Positions 26,561-34,891 of a DNA stretch of 38,235 bases are shown here, one piece after another. The stretch is from Arthrobacter alkaliphilus. Its GTDB lineage: Bacteria > Actinomycetota > Actinomycetes > Actinomycetales > Micrococcaceae. Every line of letters begins with the position of its first letter. The first letter of the stretch is position 1. The stretch spans positions 19,776 through 58,010 of the forward strand of contig NZ_JAKEEC010000028.1 in NCBI RefSeq assembly GCF_021483235.1, in the 5' to 3' direction. The position numbers and the translations under genes are program-made. A model generated the notes under the pieces. The model worked only from the letters and a program-made list of their open reading frames with translations. It made no database searches and was not told where the DNA came from.

Positions 26561-26656
26561 GACGCCCGGTCAGATAACGGGCCCTAAACTCCAACGCCCG
26601 GCCAGATCCCGGGCCTTAAATGCCGACGCCCGGTCAGATATCGGGCCTTAAACCCC
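26561..26656. repeat. Three 32-bp tandem repeats with internal palindrome
   Basis: Units at 26561-26592, 26593-26624 and 26625-26656 share the order [GA]ACGCCCGG[TC]CAGAT, two or three variable bases, CGGGCC[CT]TAAA. Each contains a small stem GCCCG...CGGGC. They lie just upstream of the 2H phosphoesterase start and abut a longer hairpin. There are no unique spacers, so this is not CRISPR. Confidence 0.8.
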
Positions 26657-26690
26657 AACGCTCGCTCACCAGGGTGAGCGAGCGTTGGGG
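26653..26690. repeat. Perfect hairpin with GTGAGCGAGCGT arms
   Basis: Arms 26653-26670 and 26673-26690 are perfect 18-bp reverse complements with only two bases between, so the real loop is larger. The word GTGAGCGAGCGT in its right arm recurs at 26706-26717. On the minus strand it lies 45 bp past the nitroreductase stop and could act as its terminator, although the T tail is short (TTT). Confidence 0.65.
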
Positions 26691-26734
26691 AAAAAGCCGC
26701 CGGAAGTGAGCGAGCGTCACCTGGGGCGAAGGGG

Positions 26735-27340
26735 TCAGACGGTGCGGACGACGTCCTCGTAGGCGAACTTCGGCTTGGCTTCGCCGAAAGCGTCCGGACC
26801 CGGCTGGCCGATGTTGACCACGAGGAAGCTCTTCTGGTCCCCGGCCGGGAAGAATTCAGCATCGATCGCAGCGAAATCGGCACCGGTCATGGGGCCGGCT
26901 GCGAAGCCGAGCGAGCGGACAGCGAGGATGAAGTAGCCGGCCTGCAAGTGGGCGTTGTTGTTGCCCGTGGTCGCTGTGAACTCGGGGTTGGCGTCGTACA
27001 TCGCCTTCGGGGCGGAATAGACCGGGAGGAACTTGTCCCACTGCTCGTGCCAGGCGGTGTCGTAGGACAGCACGGCGACCAGCGGAGCAGAGGCCGTCTT
27101 GGCCCTATTGCCCGTGGAGAGGGTCTCGACGAGCTTGGCGCGGGCCTCGTCCGAACGAACGTAGGTGACGCGCAAAGGCTGGGAGTTGAACGCCGTCGGG
27201 CCAAACTTGGTCAGTTCGTAGATGGCGCGGGCCTGTTCCTCGGTGACCTCACCGGCAAACGAGTTGGCGGTTCGGGCTTCGGCAAAGATGGCGTCGACTG
27301 CTGCGGCGTCAATCACGGCTTCTTCATGGGCGATTGTCAT
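26735..27340 (-). CDS. RutE-like nitroreductase (malonic semialdehyde reductase family)
   Basis: A 201-residue FMN-dependent nitroreductase. It resembles E. coli RutE along its length: the EARTANSF start, KFGPTAFNSQP, a STGNRAKTASAPLVAV region, LGFAAGPMTGAD, and VVNIGQPG near the end. RutE reduces malonic semialdehyde to 3-hydroxypropionate in pyrimidine ring breakdown. It is divergent from a uracil/xanthine permease, which supports a pyrimidine link, but no rutA/B homologue is in the window. The ATG at 27340 follows GAAAGG. Long in-frame extensions read antisense to the permease and are not credible. Confidence 0.82.
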   Translation of the reverse strand: MTIAHEEAVIDAAAVDAIFAEARTANSFAGEVTEEQARAIYELTKFGPTAFNSQPLRVTYVRSDEARAKLVETLSTGNRAKTASAPLVAVLSYDTAWHEQWDKFLPVYSAPKAMYDANPEFTATTGNNNAHLQAGYFILAVRSLGFAAGPMTGADFAAIDAEFFPAGDQKSFLVVNIGQPGPDAFGEAKPKFAYEDVVRTV

Positions 27341-27526
27341 TCGCGTACCTTTCGCTGTGCCAGCAGCCATCGACGGCCGGGCGCTTTTGGTTTCCATAGT
27401 TGCAACTTCAACCTCCCGTCGCCTCTTCCCGTGAAGGTGCGTGACGTTCCACACAGAAGTCGGCTTGCCGTCCGGGCGGTAAGGTTGCACCCGGACAATC
27501 ACAACTTTCAGGGAAGGCTCCCGTAG

Positions 27527-28882
27527 ATGAGCATGCTCGGAACCAAATGGAAGCTGCACGGCGACGGCAAGTCGATCCGGCCCGGAACCGTAGTGGCACC
27601 CGAGGAGCGGCTGGCATGGCCGCTGACCATCGGCGTCGGCATGCAGCACGTCGTCGCGATGTTCGGAGCCACCTTCCTGGTGCCCATCATCACGGGCATG
27701 CCGCCGGCCACCACACTGCTCTTTTCCGGCCTCGGCACACTGTTGTTCCTGGTCATCACCAAGGGCCGTGTACCGAGCTACCTCGGTTCGAGTTTTGCCT
27801 TCATCGCCCCGATTCTGGCGTCGCAGCAGCAGTTCGGCGTTCCCGGTGCGCTGGGCGGCGTGGTGCTTGCCGGCGTCGTACTGGCGCTCGTCGGCGCAGT
27901 GGTGCAGAAGTTCGGCGCCGAGTGGATCAACCGGACGATGCCACCTATCGTCACGGGCGCAATCGTTGCCCTGATCGGGCTGAACCTGGCCCCGGCCGCA
28001 AAGGCGAACTTCGACAAGGCCCCGGTCACTGCCCTCGTCACGCTGGTGACGATCATCCTGGGGAGCGTCCTCTTCCGCGGCATTCTGGGGCGCCTGAGCA
28101 TCCTGGTGGGCGTCGTGGTGGGCTACCTCACCGCCATGACCCGCGGCGAGGTGGACTACTCCAAGATGGACGCGGCGTCGTGGATCGGCCTGCCCCACTT
28201 CCAGACTCCGGAGTTCCACCTCGGCGTCGTGGGCTTGTTCGTGCCGGTGGTCCTGGTGCTCGTGGCCGAGAACGTGGGGCACGTGAAGTCCGTCGCCGCG
28301 ATGACGGGACGCAACCTCGACGACGTCTCCGGCCGTGCGTTGATTGCCGACGGCGCCGCGACCGTCCTCGCAGGGCTCGGCGGGGGCTCCGGAACCACCA
28401 CGTACGCGGAGAACATCGGAGTCATGGCAGCCACGAAGGTCTACTCGACGGCCGCCTACTGGGTTGCCGGCGCCTTCGCCATCCTCTTGAGCTTCTCGCC
28501 CAAGTTCGGCGAACTCATTGCCACAGTGCCTCCGGGTGTGCTGGGCGGAGCCGCGACGATGCTCTACGGCATGATCGGCGTCCTCGGCGTGAAGATCTGG
28601 GTGCAAAACAAGGTCAACTTCTCGAACCCGATCAACCTGACCACGGCCGCCGTCGCACTGATTATCGGGATCGCGGATTACACGTGGACCATCGGTGAAC
28701 TAAAGTTCACGGGCATCGCGCTGGGTTCGGCCGCTGCCTTGGTGGTTTACCACGGCATGAAGGGCCTGGCCCGCTGGCGCGGGACGGTTGCCGAGCCGGA
28801 GATGGAAACCGCCGGACCCCCTCCGGCCGCGAAGGCTGCGATGAACGCGGCGGCAAAGAGGGCGGGCAAGAAGAAGCCCTGA
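27527..28882 (+). CDS. NCS2 nucleobase:cation symporter (uracil/xanthine permease)
   Basis: A 451-residue NCS2 (UraA/RutG-like) permease with about 12-14 membrane segments. GMQHVVAMFGATFLVP starts the first, VPSYLGSSFAFIAP is the conserved signature, VLVAENVGHVKSV holds the acidic substrate-binding region, and GLGGGSGTTTYAENIGVM is the family's diagnostic NCS2 stretch. The C terminus is Ala/Lys-rich and cytoplasmic. It most likely takes up uracil. The ATG at 27527 follows GGAAGG; a second ATG at 27533 is possible. It is divergent from the RutE-like gene across 186 bp. Confidence 0.9.
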   Translation: MSMLGTKWKLHGDGKSIRPGTVVAPEERLAWPLTIGVGMQHVVAMFGATFLVPIITGMPPATTLLFSGLGTLLFLVITKGRVPSYLGSSFAFIAPILASQQQFGVPGALGGVVLAGVVLALVGAVVQKFGAEWINRTMPPIVTGAIVALIGLNLAPAAKANFDKAPVTALVTLVTIILGSVLFRGILGRLSILVGVVVGYLTAMTRGEVDYSKMDAASWIGLPHFQTPEFHLGVVGLFVPVVLVLVAENVGHVKSVAAMTGRNLDDVSGRALIADGAATVLAGLGGGSGTTTYAENIGVMAATKVYSTAAYWVAGAFAILLSFSPKFGELIATVPPGVLGGAATMLYGMIGVLGVKIWVQNKVNFSNPINLTTAAVALIIGIADYTWTIGELKFTGIALGSAAALVVYHGMKGLARWRGTVAEPEMETAGPPPAAKAAMNAAAKRAGKKKP

Positions 28883-29051
28883 GCATGCCCCCTCCTGGGT
28901 TTAAGGAACGGACATATTGCTGTTATGTCCGTTCCTCGTAGCCAAGGCAGAGCATGCTCTCCCTTCCACCGGCACGGCAGCCATCCGCGGCCACAGAGCA
29001 TGCCCCCTCTGTGCAGTCAGGACTGGACATATTCGCACTATGCCCACTCCT
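28881..29051. repeat. Two copies of a palindromic intergenic element, period 115 bp
   Basis: Each copy begins with the identical 14-mer GAGCATGCCCCCTC (28881-28894; 28996-29009). In each, 23 bp after that 14-mer's first base, follows a 13-7-13 inverted repeat (28904-28936, perfect; 29019-29051, 11 of 13 pairs). Left arms are AGGAACGGACATA and AGGACTGGACATA. The first copy overlaps the permease stop codon. The arrangement resembles a REP-like or miniature palindromic element. No gene is visible in 28883-29090. Confidence 0.7.
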
Positions 29052-29090
29052 CGCATCCAACGGGGGGCATGTCCCCGGGAGCAGTGGAGC

Positions 29091-30233
29091 TTAGGCCCCT
29101 TCCAGCACCTGGCTCGTCGCCCACGCGAGGTACTTGGCGGCGTTCGCCACGGCGTCGGCGGCGTCAGGTACGCCATCCCGGCGTTGCGCGACGTCGAGGA
29201 GCTGGGCAGCGGCCACCACCCCGTGCCCGGCTAGTTCCTCCGGTGTCACCAGGATCCTGCCGGCCACGACGATCACCGGAATGCCTTGACTTTGCGCCGA
29301 ATCCGCGAGGGCGATGGGCGCCTTGCCGGTCAGCGACTGTGAGTCCATGGACCCTTCGCCGGTGATCACCAGGTCCGCGCCGCCGAGCTGCTCGGGAAGC
29401 CCGGTGAGTCCCGCCACGAGGGCAAATCCGCCTTCCAGTGTCGCCTGGGTGAAAGCCAGGAACGACGCCGGGAAGCCTCCGGCCGCGCCGGCGCCGGGAA
29501 CGTCGACATCGTTACCCGTCGCTTCCCGAAGGAGCGACGCCCAGTTCCGCAGGCCGGCGTCGAGCAGTTCAACCGCTTCCTCGTCCGCTCCCTTTTGCGG
29601 GCCGAAAACATGCGCGGCGCCGTCGTTGCCAAAAAGCGGGTTCCTGACATCGACGGCGATCCGGAACCTTACTGCGGTCAGCCGCGGATCGAGCCCGGAG
29701 ACATCGAGGGACACGACGTCGGCGAGCGAGCCCCCGCCGAGCGGAACCACGTTCCCGGCCGCGTCCAAGGGCTTGAGCCCCAGCGCACGCAGCGCACCGC
29801 TGCCGCCGTCGGACATCGCAGAACCGCCCACGCCGAGCACAATCTCGGTGGCCCCGGCGTCAAGTGCCGCGGCGATGAGCTGGCCGCAACCGTAGCTGTG
29901 GGCGCGCAGGGCGTTTTCCGGAGTCGGCTCCATGTGTGCCAGTCCGGAAGCTTGCGCGGTTTCGATCACCGCAGTGGCTCCGCCGAAGGAATTTTCGCGG
30001 ATGGCCCAGGCCGCGCCAACCGGCTTAAGAATCGGTCCGACGACGGCATTGATCCGCTCTTCGTAGCCTGCTGCGACGGCCGCTTCCAGTGTTCCTTCGC
30101 CACCGTCGGCGATCGGAAATTGCGTCACCACGGCGTCCGGATAGACGCGCAAGGCCCCTTCGGCCATCGCAGAGGCTGCTTCTGCAGCGGTGAGGGAACC
30201 TTTGAATTTGTCCGGGGCGATCAGGATGCGCAT
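29091..30233 (-). CDS. Glycerate kinase (GarK/GlxK family)
   Basis: A 380-residue glycerate kinase type 1. APDKFKGSLTA at the N terminus, DGGEGT near residue 43, GCGQLIAAALDAGATEIVLG, SAMSDGGSGALRALG and TGEGSMDSQSLTGKAP are the family's conserved segments. It phosphorylates D-glycerate, usually to 2-phosphoglycerate, feeding glyoxylate or sugar-acid breakdown into glycolysis. No tartronate semialdehyde reductase or glyoxylate carboligase is adjacent. I chose ATG 30233, which gives the canonical MRILIAPDKFK start; its Shine-Dalgarno is poorly spaced, and CAGGAT lies six bases upstream. Confidence 0.9.
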   Translation of the reverse strand: MRILIAPDKFKGSLTAAEAASAMAEGALRVYPDAVVTQFPIADGGEGTLEAAVAAGYEERINAVVGPILKPVGAAWAIRENSFGGATAVIETAQASGLAHMEPTPENALRAHSYGCGQLIAAALDAGATEIVLGVGGSAMSDGGSGALRALGLKPLDAAGNVVPLGGGSLADVVSLDVSGLDPRLTAVRFRIAVDVRNPLFGNDGAAHVFGPQKGADEEAVELLDAGLRNWASLLREATGNDVDVPGAGAAGGFPASFLAFTQATLEGGFALVAGLTGLPEQLGGADLVITGEGSMDSQSLTGKAPIALADSAQSQGIPVIVVAGRILVTPEELAGHGVVAAAQLLDVAQRRDGVPDAADAVANAAKYLAWATSQVLEGA

Positions 30234-30344
30234 GCTCCCATCCTGCCAGCGGAGCAAAGCTTTTCGCAGATTCGGTCGCGGGATGTCAGGAACGCACCGA
30301 CAACGACGCCGAGCGCGACTTCCTGGCGGCCCGTGTCCGGGCGC

Positions 30345-31130
30345 TCACCACCACTGCCCCCGGCTCTGCAGCACCGACTTCAGACGATCCGCACGGTCGC
30401 TGACCAGGCCGTCCACGCCCATGTCCAGCAACCTGGCCATCTCGGCCGGATCGTTGACTGTCCAGACGTGAACTTGCAGCCCAAGCCCGTGAGCGCGCCG
30501 CAGGAAACCGGGCGTCACTACGGTCAGGGGGCCGTAGCGGACCGGCACTTGGAGGGCATCGACGTCGTGCAGGATCTTGCGCAGCCAGCGCTGCGGGAGT
30601 AGCGGTCCAAGGAGCGTGAAGGCGGCGTTGCAGGCGATGCCTGCCGAGGAAGGCGCGGGGCGGCCGAGCAGGCGCAGGACGGCGCGTCGACGTCGGTCGG
30701 AGAAGCTCGCGATCAGTACGCGGTCATGGGCGTCGAGTTGTTCAATGACCCGGGCGAGCGGTTTGACGGTATGCCAATCCTTGACATCGATGTTGAGCCG
30801 CGCCTCGGGGAATTCCGTCAGGACGTCCGCCAGGCGGGGAATTGCTTCGCGGCCGCCGATCCGGGCCTTGGCGACCTCGGCAGCGCTGAGGCTCGAGATG
30901 CGGCCGTGGGCATCCGTGACGCGGTCGAGGGTGTCGTCGTGGAAAAGGAGCACCACGCCGTCGGCCGTGGTGCGGGCATCGGTCTCAAGGTGGGTGAAGC
31001 CGAGCTCAAGCGCCGCGCTGAATGCCGAGGCTGAGTTTTCAAGCCCACCCGGCGAAAACCCACGGTGCGCGAAGGCCAGTGGAGCGGGTAGTCCGTCCGG
31101 TCGGCTGAAGAAGGGCAAATGCGGGCTCAC
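30345..31130 (-). CDS. Glycerophosphodiester phosphodiesterase
   Basis: A 261-residue GDPD TIM-barrel enzyme without signal peptide, so cytoplasmic. Catalytic and metal residues are visible: HRG (22-24), E31-N32, E49 and D51, H64-D65, then IDVKDW. It hydrolyses deacylated phospholipids to glycerol-3-phosphate and an alcohol. The start is a GTG at 31130. TACGCT lies exactly six bases upstream, so the transcript is probably leaderless and independent of the small gene that ends 26 bp upstream. Confidence 0.9.
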   Translation of the reverse strand: MSPHLPFFSRPDGLPAPLAFAHRGFSPGGLENSASAFSAALELGFTHLETDARTTADGVVLLFHDDTLDRVTDAHGRISSLSAAEVAKARIGGREAIPRLADVLTEFPEARLNIDVKDWHTVKPLARVIEQLDAHDRVLIASFSDRRRRAVLRLLGRPAPSSAGIACNAAFTLLGPLLPQRWLRKILHDVDALQVPVRYGPLTVVTPGFLRRAHGLGLQVHVWTVNDPAEMARLLDMGVDGLVSDRADRLKSVLQSRGQWW

Positions 31131-31136
31131 ACGGGT

Positions 31137-31142
31137 AGCGTA
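31137..31142 (-). promoter_or_regulatory. -10 element (TACGCT) of the GDPD gene, leaderless geometry
   Basis: On the minus strand TACGCT is followed by ACCCGT and then the GTG start: TANNNT with a 6-bp gap, identical in layout to serS. No Shine-Dalgarno and no clear -35. It lies in the 26-bp gap after the upstream gene. Confidence 0.5.
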
Positions 31143-31156
31143 CCGTCCGCGGCGCC

Positions 31157-31405
31157 TCAGGAGTCCTGCGGGACGATCTCTACGCCGTCGCCGCAGTGCA
31201 CCAGCGTGCGGCCGCGGCCGCCGTCGAGGTTTACCCAGACCACGCTGTGGTCGTGCGACACGGCATCCACTTGGCCGGGGTTTTCAAAACCCGGCGCAAG
31301 TTTGACGCTCACGCGGTCTCCGCGGCGCAACTGCTTCCAATGCTCTTCCGGCACTGCGCGGCGGACGGGGGCGTCGGGCCACCCTGTCGTCTTCCTCTTG
31401 GCCAT
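31157..31405 (-). CDS. Small protein of unknown function, 82 residues
   Basis: A basic N terminus (MAKRKTTGWPDAP) is followed by RRGDRVSVKL and alternating hydrophobic/charged stretches that suggest a small beta-barrel. I do not recognise the family. There is no membrane segment or catalytic motif. Two ATGs (31408, 31405) follow AGGGG; 31405 has the better spacing. It lies directly upstream of the GDPD gene. Confidence 0.6.
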   Translation of the reverse strand: MAKRKTTGWPDAPVRRAVPEEHWKQLRRGDRVSVKLAPGFENPGQVDAVSHDHSVVWVNLDGGRGRTLVHCGDGVEIVPQDS

Positions 31406-31526
31406 CATGTCCCCTGTGATCGGCAACTAATTTCGGCACGAGCTTATGGGGAGTAGTTGAACGGCAGTTGGACTGGAGCTGTGTAATGGGTGTGCGCAAG
31501 AGGGCGGTTCCTCGACCCGCGGTGCC

Positions 31527-32339
31527 CTAGCGGTGAGGCACGGACGCAAGCTTTGCCTCGAGGATCTGGGCCACGCCGTCGTCGTCGAAATGGGGTGCTT
31601 GCTGGCCCGCGGCGCTGATCGCCTCAGGGTGGCCGCTGGCCATGGCGTAGCCGTCGCCCGCCCAGCGCAGCATTTCGACGTCGTTGGGCATGTCACCGAA
31701 GGCCACCACGTCGGCAGCCTCGATGCCAAGGGATGCCGCATATTGGGCGAGCGTGACGGCTTTGTTGATGCCGGGGGGCGACATTTCCAGGAGTGCGGTC
31801 CGCGGCGCCGAGTGGGTGGTTTCCACGAGGTGCGCGACGGCGGGCTGGACCTTGGCGAGAAAATCATCCGGAGTGCCGCTGCGCGTCACGGCTAGGAACT
31901 TCACGACGGCGTCGTCCGCGGTCAGCGTTTCGTCCAGCCAGGCGGGGGTGAACTCGGCGAGGAGCTCGCTGGTCTGGTTCTCGATGAACCCGGGCTCGAG
32001 ATGGAATCCCGTGAGTGTTTCGACCGCGAACAAGGCGTCGGGCCGGAGCTGCTTGATGATCCCGCGGGCCTCGAGCACGGACTCGATGCTCAAGGTATTG
32101 GCCGAAATCAGCTTGTCAGCTTCAAGGTCCCACACCACGGCCCCGTTGGAGCAGATGACGATCCCGCTGTGGCCGATCTGCTCGCGAAGCGGATAGAGCC
32201 AGCGCGGCGGCCGCCCGGTTACAAACACCACCTCGATGCCCGCAACGCGGCAGGCGTGGAATGCGCGGATGGTGCGGCTGCTGATCTTGCCATCATGCCC
32301 AAGGATGGTACCGTCAATGTCACTTGCTACGAGCCGCAT
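31527..32339 (-). CDS. Cof-type HAD-IIB phosphatase (second copy)
   Basis: A 270-residue Cof-like HAD hydrolase: DIDGT at the N terminus (Asp7, Asp9), VTGRPPRW, and GDMPNDVEMLRWAG, with a cap domain between. It probably hydrolyses a sugar phosphate or cofactor phosphate. It is only distantly similar to the HAD at 14271-15116. ATG 32342 and 32339 are adjacent. I prefer 32339 because TAGACT lies exactly six bases before it, matching the leaderless pattern found at other genes here. Confidence 0.84.
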   Translation of the reverse strand: MRLVASDIDGTILGHDGKISSRTIRAFHACRVAGIEVVFVTGRPPRWLYPLREQIGHSGIVICSNGAVVWDLEADKLISANTLSIESVLEARGIIKQLRPDALFAVETLTGFHLEPGFIENQTSELLAEFTPAWLDETLTADDAVVKFLAVTRSGTPDDFLAKVQPAVAHLVETTHSAPRTALLEMSPPGINKAVTLAQYAASLGIEAADVVAFGDMPNDVEMLRWAGDGYAMASGHPEAISAAGQQAPHFDDDGVAQILEAKLASVPHR

Positions 32340-32345
32340 CATGTC

Positions 32346-32351
32346 AGTCTA
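32346..32351 (-). promoter_or_regulatory. -10 element (TAGACT) of the second Cof-type HAD gene
   Basis: On the minus strand TAGACT is followed by GACATG and then ATG at 32339. The TANNNT plus 6-bp layout favours the second of two tandem ATGs as the start. No Shine-Dalgarno. Confidence 0.45.
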
Positions 32352-32382
32352 CGTGGGGGCCGCCGTCGGCCTGGCCCCCAAG

Positions 32383-32907
32383 CTAGGACCGCTCGAACCG
32401 GCCCGTGATGACGGCCCGGCCCAGCGTGTGGCTAGCCAGCTTGCGGACGAGCGCTTCAGTGGAGGCACCGGCGTCGAGGCCCAGTTCTTCGACGTCGACT
32501 GCGTGCACGGCCACGATGTAGCGGTGCGGACCATGCCCGGGCGGAGGCGCCGCACCGAGGTAGCCGGGGAACCCGGCGTCGTTCTTGAGTTGAACCGCTC
32601 CGGCCGGCAAGTGCGCGCCGCCCGGAACGCCCGCACCGGCAGGCAACGAATCCGTACTGGCCGGGATATTGACCACGGCCCAGTGCCAGAAGCCGCCAAC
32701 CCTGGGTGCATCGGGGTCGAAGACGGTGACGACGTAACCCTTGGTGCCCTCGGGGGCTCCGCTCCAGCTCAACTGCGGGGATTCGTCCTTGCCGCCGCTC
32801 ACACCGAGGCGCTTGCTGGTCTGGGCAGGACTGAGTGCATCGCCGTCCTTCAGCGAGCCGCTGGAGACATCGAAGGACGGGACGTGCGGGAGATCGGTGT
32901 AGCTCAT
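32383..32907 (-). CDS. YbhB/YbcL-type PEBP family protein
   Basis: A 174-residue phosphatidylethanolamine-binding-protein-like protein. GKDESPQLSWSGAPEGTKGY, VFDPDAP, HWAVVNIP and PPPGHGPHRY are the conserved ligand-pocket motifs of the YbhB group. No signal peptide. Function in bacteria is unclear. Its ATG overlaps the stop of the PfkB kinase gene (ATGA), so the two are co-translated. Confidence 0.9.
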   Translation of the reverse strand: MSYTDLPHVPSFDVSSGSLKDGDALSPAQTSKRLGVSGGKDESPQLSWSGAPEGTKGYVVTVFDPDAPRVGGFWHWAVVNIPASTDSLPAGAGVPGGAHLPAGAVQLKNDAGFPGYLGAAPPPGHGPHRYIVAVHAVDVEELGLDAGASTEALVRKLASHTLGRAVITGRFERS

Positions 32908-33872
32908 GGCTGCCCCTCGACGCTTGCCCCGGCCTCCGGGACGCCCAGCGCGTTGAGCTCCGCCCTCGTCGGCGGATTCGCACCCGGCCGGGAAACCGTT
33001 ATTGCCGCTGCCCGCGCCGCATGGTGGAGGAGGCCTTCGAGCACTTCAGCGGGCATGGCGTGCAATTCGTCCCTGTTCTGGGCCCCTGCCAGTCCGCGGT
33101 CGACGATCCCGGAGAGGAGCGCGGCCATGAAGGAATCGCCGGCACCCACGGTATCCGCCACCTCCACATCGGGGGCGTCAACCTGGACAGCGCCCGCCGC
33201 GGTGACACCCCAGGGGCCGTCCGCACCCCGCGTGACCACCACGACGGCGGGTCCCCCGCTGCCGCCCAAGCGCAACCAGCCCCGGGCCGATTCCAGGACG
33301 TCGGCGCCGGGATAGAGCCACTCAAGGTCCTCGTCGGAGGCCTTGACCACGTCGGCAAGCGCGACGAATCTCTCCACCTGGGCCCGTGCAAATTCCCGAT
33401 CCTGGATGATGCTGGGCCGGCAGTTTGGATCGAAGCTGACGGTCACGTTCGGATGGGCATGCTCGACGGCGGCAAGGACTTCCGCGGCCCCGGGCTCCAA
33501 CATGGTGGCAATCGAGCCCGTATGCAGGAGTGATGTCCCCTGAAGCATGAAAGGCAGGCGCGCCGAGAGGCCGGGAAGCTCCCAGGCGAGGTCGAAGGTG
33601 TAGCTGGCCGCGCCGTCGTCATCGATCAGGGCGGTGGCCACGCTGGTGGGATTCTCGTCCGGCGGCAGCGGCACCATGACGGAACTGGAGCGCAGGTGGG
33701 CTGCGATCGAGTCGCCGTACGCATCCTCGCCGAAACGGCCGATGAACTGGACCGGGTGGCCGAGCCTGGCCAAGCCAACGGCGACGTTGAGCGGGCTTCC
33801 GCCCACGTGGGCTTCAATTCCCGACGATCGCTGAACCACATCGACCAGCGCTTCACCTATGACTGTCAGCAT
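32904..33872 (-). CDS. PfkB-family sugar kinase (fructokinase-like)
   Basis: A 322-residue ribokinase-type kinase: GEALVDVV at the N terminus, HVGGSPLNVAVGLARLG (PfkB signature 1), SFDPNCRP, and DTVGAGDSF with GAGD at 243-246 (signature 2). SFDPN(C/x)R is typical of fructokinases, but the sugar is not certain. No transporter is adjacent. The ATG at 33872 has no Shine-Dalgarno; CAGAGT lies six bases upstream. It is translationally coupled to the YbhB-like gene downstream. Confidence 0.87.
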   Translation of the reverse strand: MLTVIGEALVDVVQRSSGIEAHVGGSPLNVAVGLARLGHPVQFIGRFGEDAYGDSIAAHLRSSSVMVPLPPDENPTSVATALIDDDGAASYTFDLAWELPGLSARLPFMLQGTSLLHTGSIATMLEPGAAEVLAAVEHAHPNVTVSFDPNCRPSIIQDREFARAQVERFVALADVVKASDEDLEWLYPGADVLESARGWLRLGGSGGPAVVVVTRGADGPWGVTAAGAVQVDAPDVEVADTVGAGDSFMAALLSGIVDRGLAGAQNRDELHAMPAEVLEGLLHHAARAAAITVSRPGANPPTRAELNALGVPEAGASVEGQP

Positions 33873-33941
33873 GGGACAACTCTGCCACGCGGATGTGGTG
33901 TACGTCTCCCGATGACTGCCGGTGACTTTGCCGGCGAACCG

Positions 33942-34751
33942 TCACGCGAGCAGCCGCTGCACCAACTCCCGGCACTTCTTGTACGCAACGGCACGGGGAT
34001 CGATCAGGTCGAAATGATCGCCGGGCACCTTGAGGAACTGCGCTGCGCCCCCGGAAGCGGTGGCCGCGGCAACATAAGCCTCGGACTGGCTGCACGGGAC
34101 ATCCTCGTCCGACGCGGCATGGACGGCGAAGACCGGAACGGGGATGGGCAGCGACCTCATGGGGTCCGCATAGATGTGCCTCTTGGGGTATCTCACCGAG
34201 TCGCCACCCATGAGGTTGTCCACAGCGCCGTTGCTCAGGTTGAGCCGCTCGGCGTCGGCCAGGTTCAGCAGGCCGGATTGGCTCACGACGCCGGTCAGCC
34301 GCACTGCCGCGCCGTTCTCATGCCGATGGAGCTGCCGGTCGGCGTCCGGGGCGCCGATCTTGGACAGCTTGTCGCGCCCCGCCGCCCAGACGGCGAGGTG
34401 CCCGCCCGCGGAGTGTCCCAGCGCCACCACTTTGTTCAGGTTGAGTTCATGTTTGCCGGCGATCTCGCCCAAGTGGTCTATGCCGTCGAGGACATCTTCG
34501 AACGTATGCGGCCAGCCGCCCCCGTTTCCGGCCCTGCGGTACTCAAGGTTCCAAGCCGCAATTCCGTGCGCGGCGAGGTCCCGGGCGATTGGCTCACCGA
34601 GTTCCGCGCCGTACTGGGAGCGCCAGTAGCCTCCGTGGATCACCACCACCACTCCATCGGATCTGCTGCGGTGTGGCTGCAGCGTGTCTGGTACGAATAG
34701 TTCGCCCCATTGGCTGGAGTGCTGGCCGTAGTAGTACTTGTGCCGCTTCAT
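33942..34751 (-). CDS. Alpha/beta hydrolase (BD-FAE / kynurenine formamidase-like)
   Basis: A 269-residue alpha/beta hydrolase with the oxyanion motif HGGYW (39-43), nucleophile Ser114 in GHSAGG (112-117), Asp around 215-217 (ASDEDVP) and His246 (GDHFDL). The HGGYW and early GHSAGG layout matches the bacterial kynurenine formamidase / esterase group. No other kynurenine-pathway gene is present, so carboxylesterase remains equally likely. A strong AAGGAGGA precedes the ATG at 34751. Confidence 0.84.
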   Translation of the reverse strand: MKRHKYYYGQHSSQWGELFVPDTLQPHRSRSDGVVVVIHGGYWRSQYGAELGEPIARDLAAHGIAAWNLEYRRAGNGGGWPHTFEDVLDGIDHLGEIAGKHELNLNKVVALGHSAGGHLAVWAAGRDKLSKIGAPDADRQLHRHENGAAVRLTGVVSQSGLLNLADAERLNLSNGAVDNLMGGDSVRYPKRHIYADPMRSLPIPVPVFAVHAASDEDVPCSQSEAYVAAATASGGAAQFLKVPGDHFDLIDPRAVAYKKCRELVQRLLA

Positions 34752-34891
34752 CGTGTCCTCCTTTGTGCCGAGCCTATCGCGGAGCGGCGCCGCTGGGCGG
34801 GAGCACGCGACGAGTCAGAGTCCGGAGTGGTCCAACGTCAAGCGCGGACGTGTCACGGCGGCCCGCTGGCTAGGAGGTAAGAGGGGGCCGA

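Noticed and set aside
26561..26690. CRISPR array
   Set aside because: The repeats are directly adjacent with no unique spacers and no cas genes are present.
27341..28606. Long upstream extension of the RutE-like gene reading antisense through the NCS2 permease
   Set aside because: A good Shine-Dalgarno and normal family start exist at 27340; the extension is low-complexity shadow.
29595..30602. 335-codon plus-strand frame across glycerate kinase and GDPD
   Set aside because: It is antisense to two genes with clear family motifs and has shadow-type composition.
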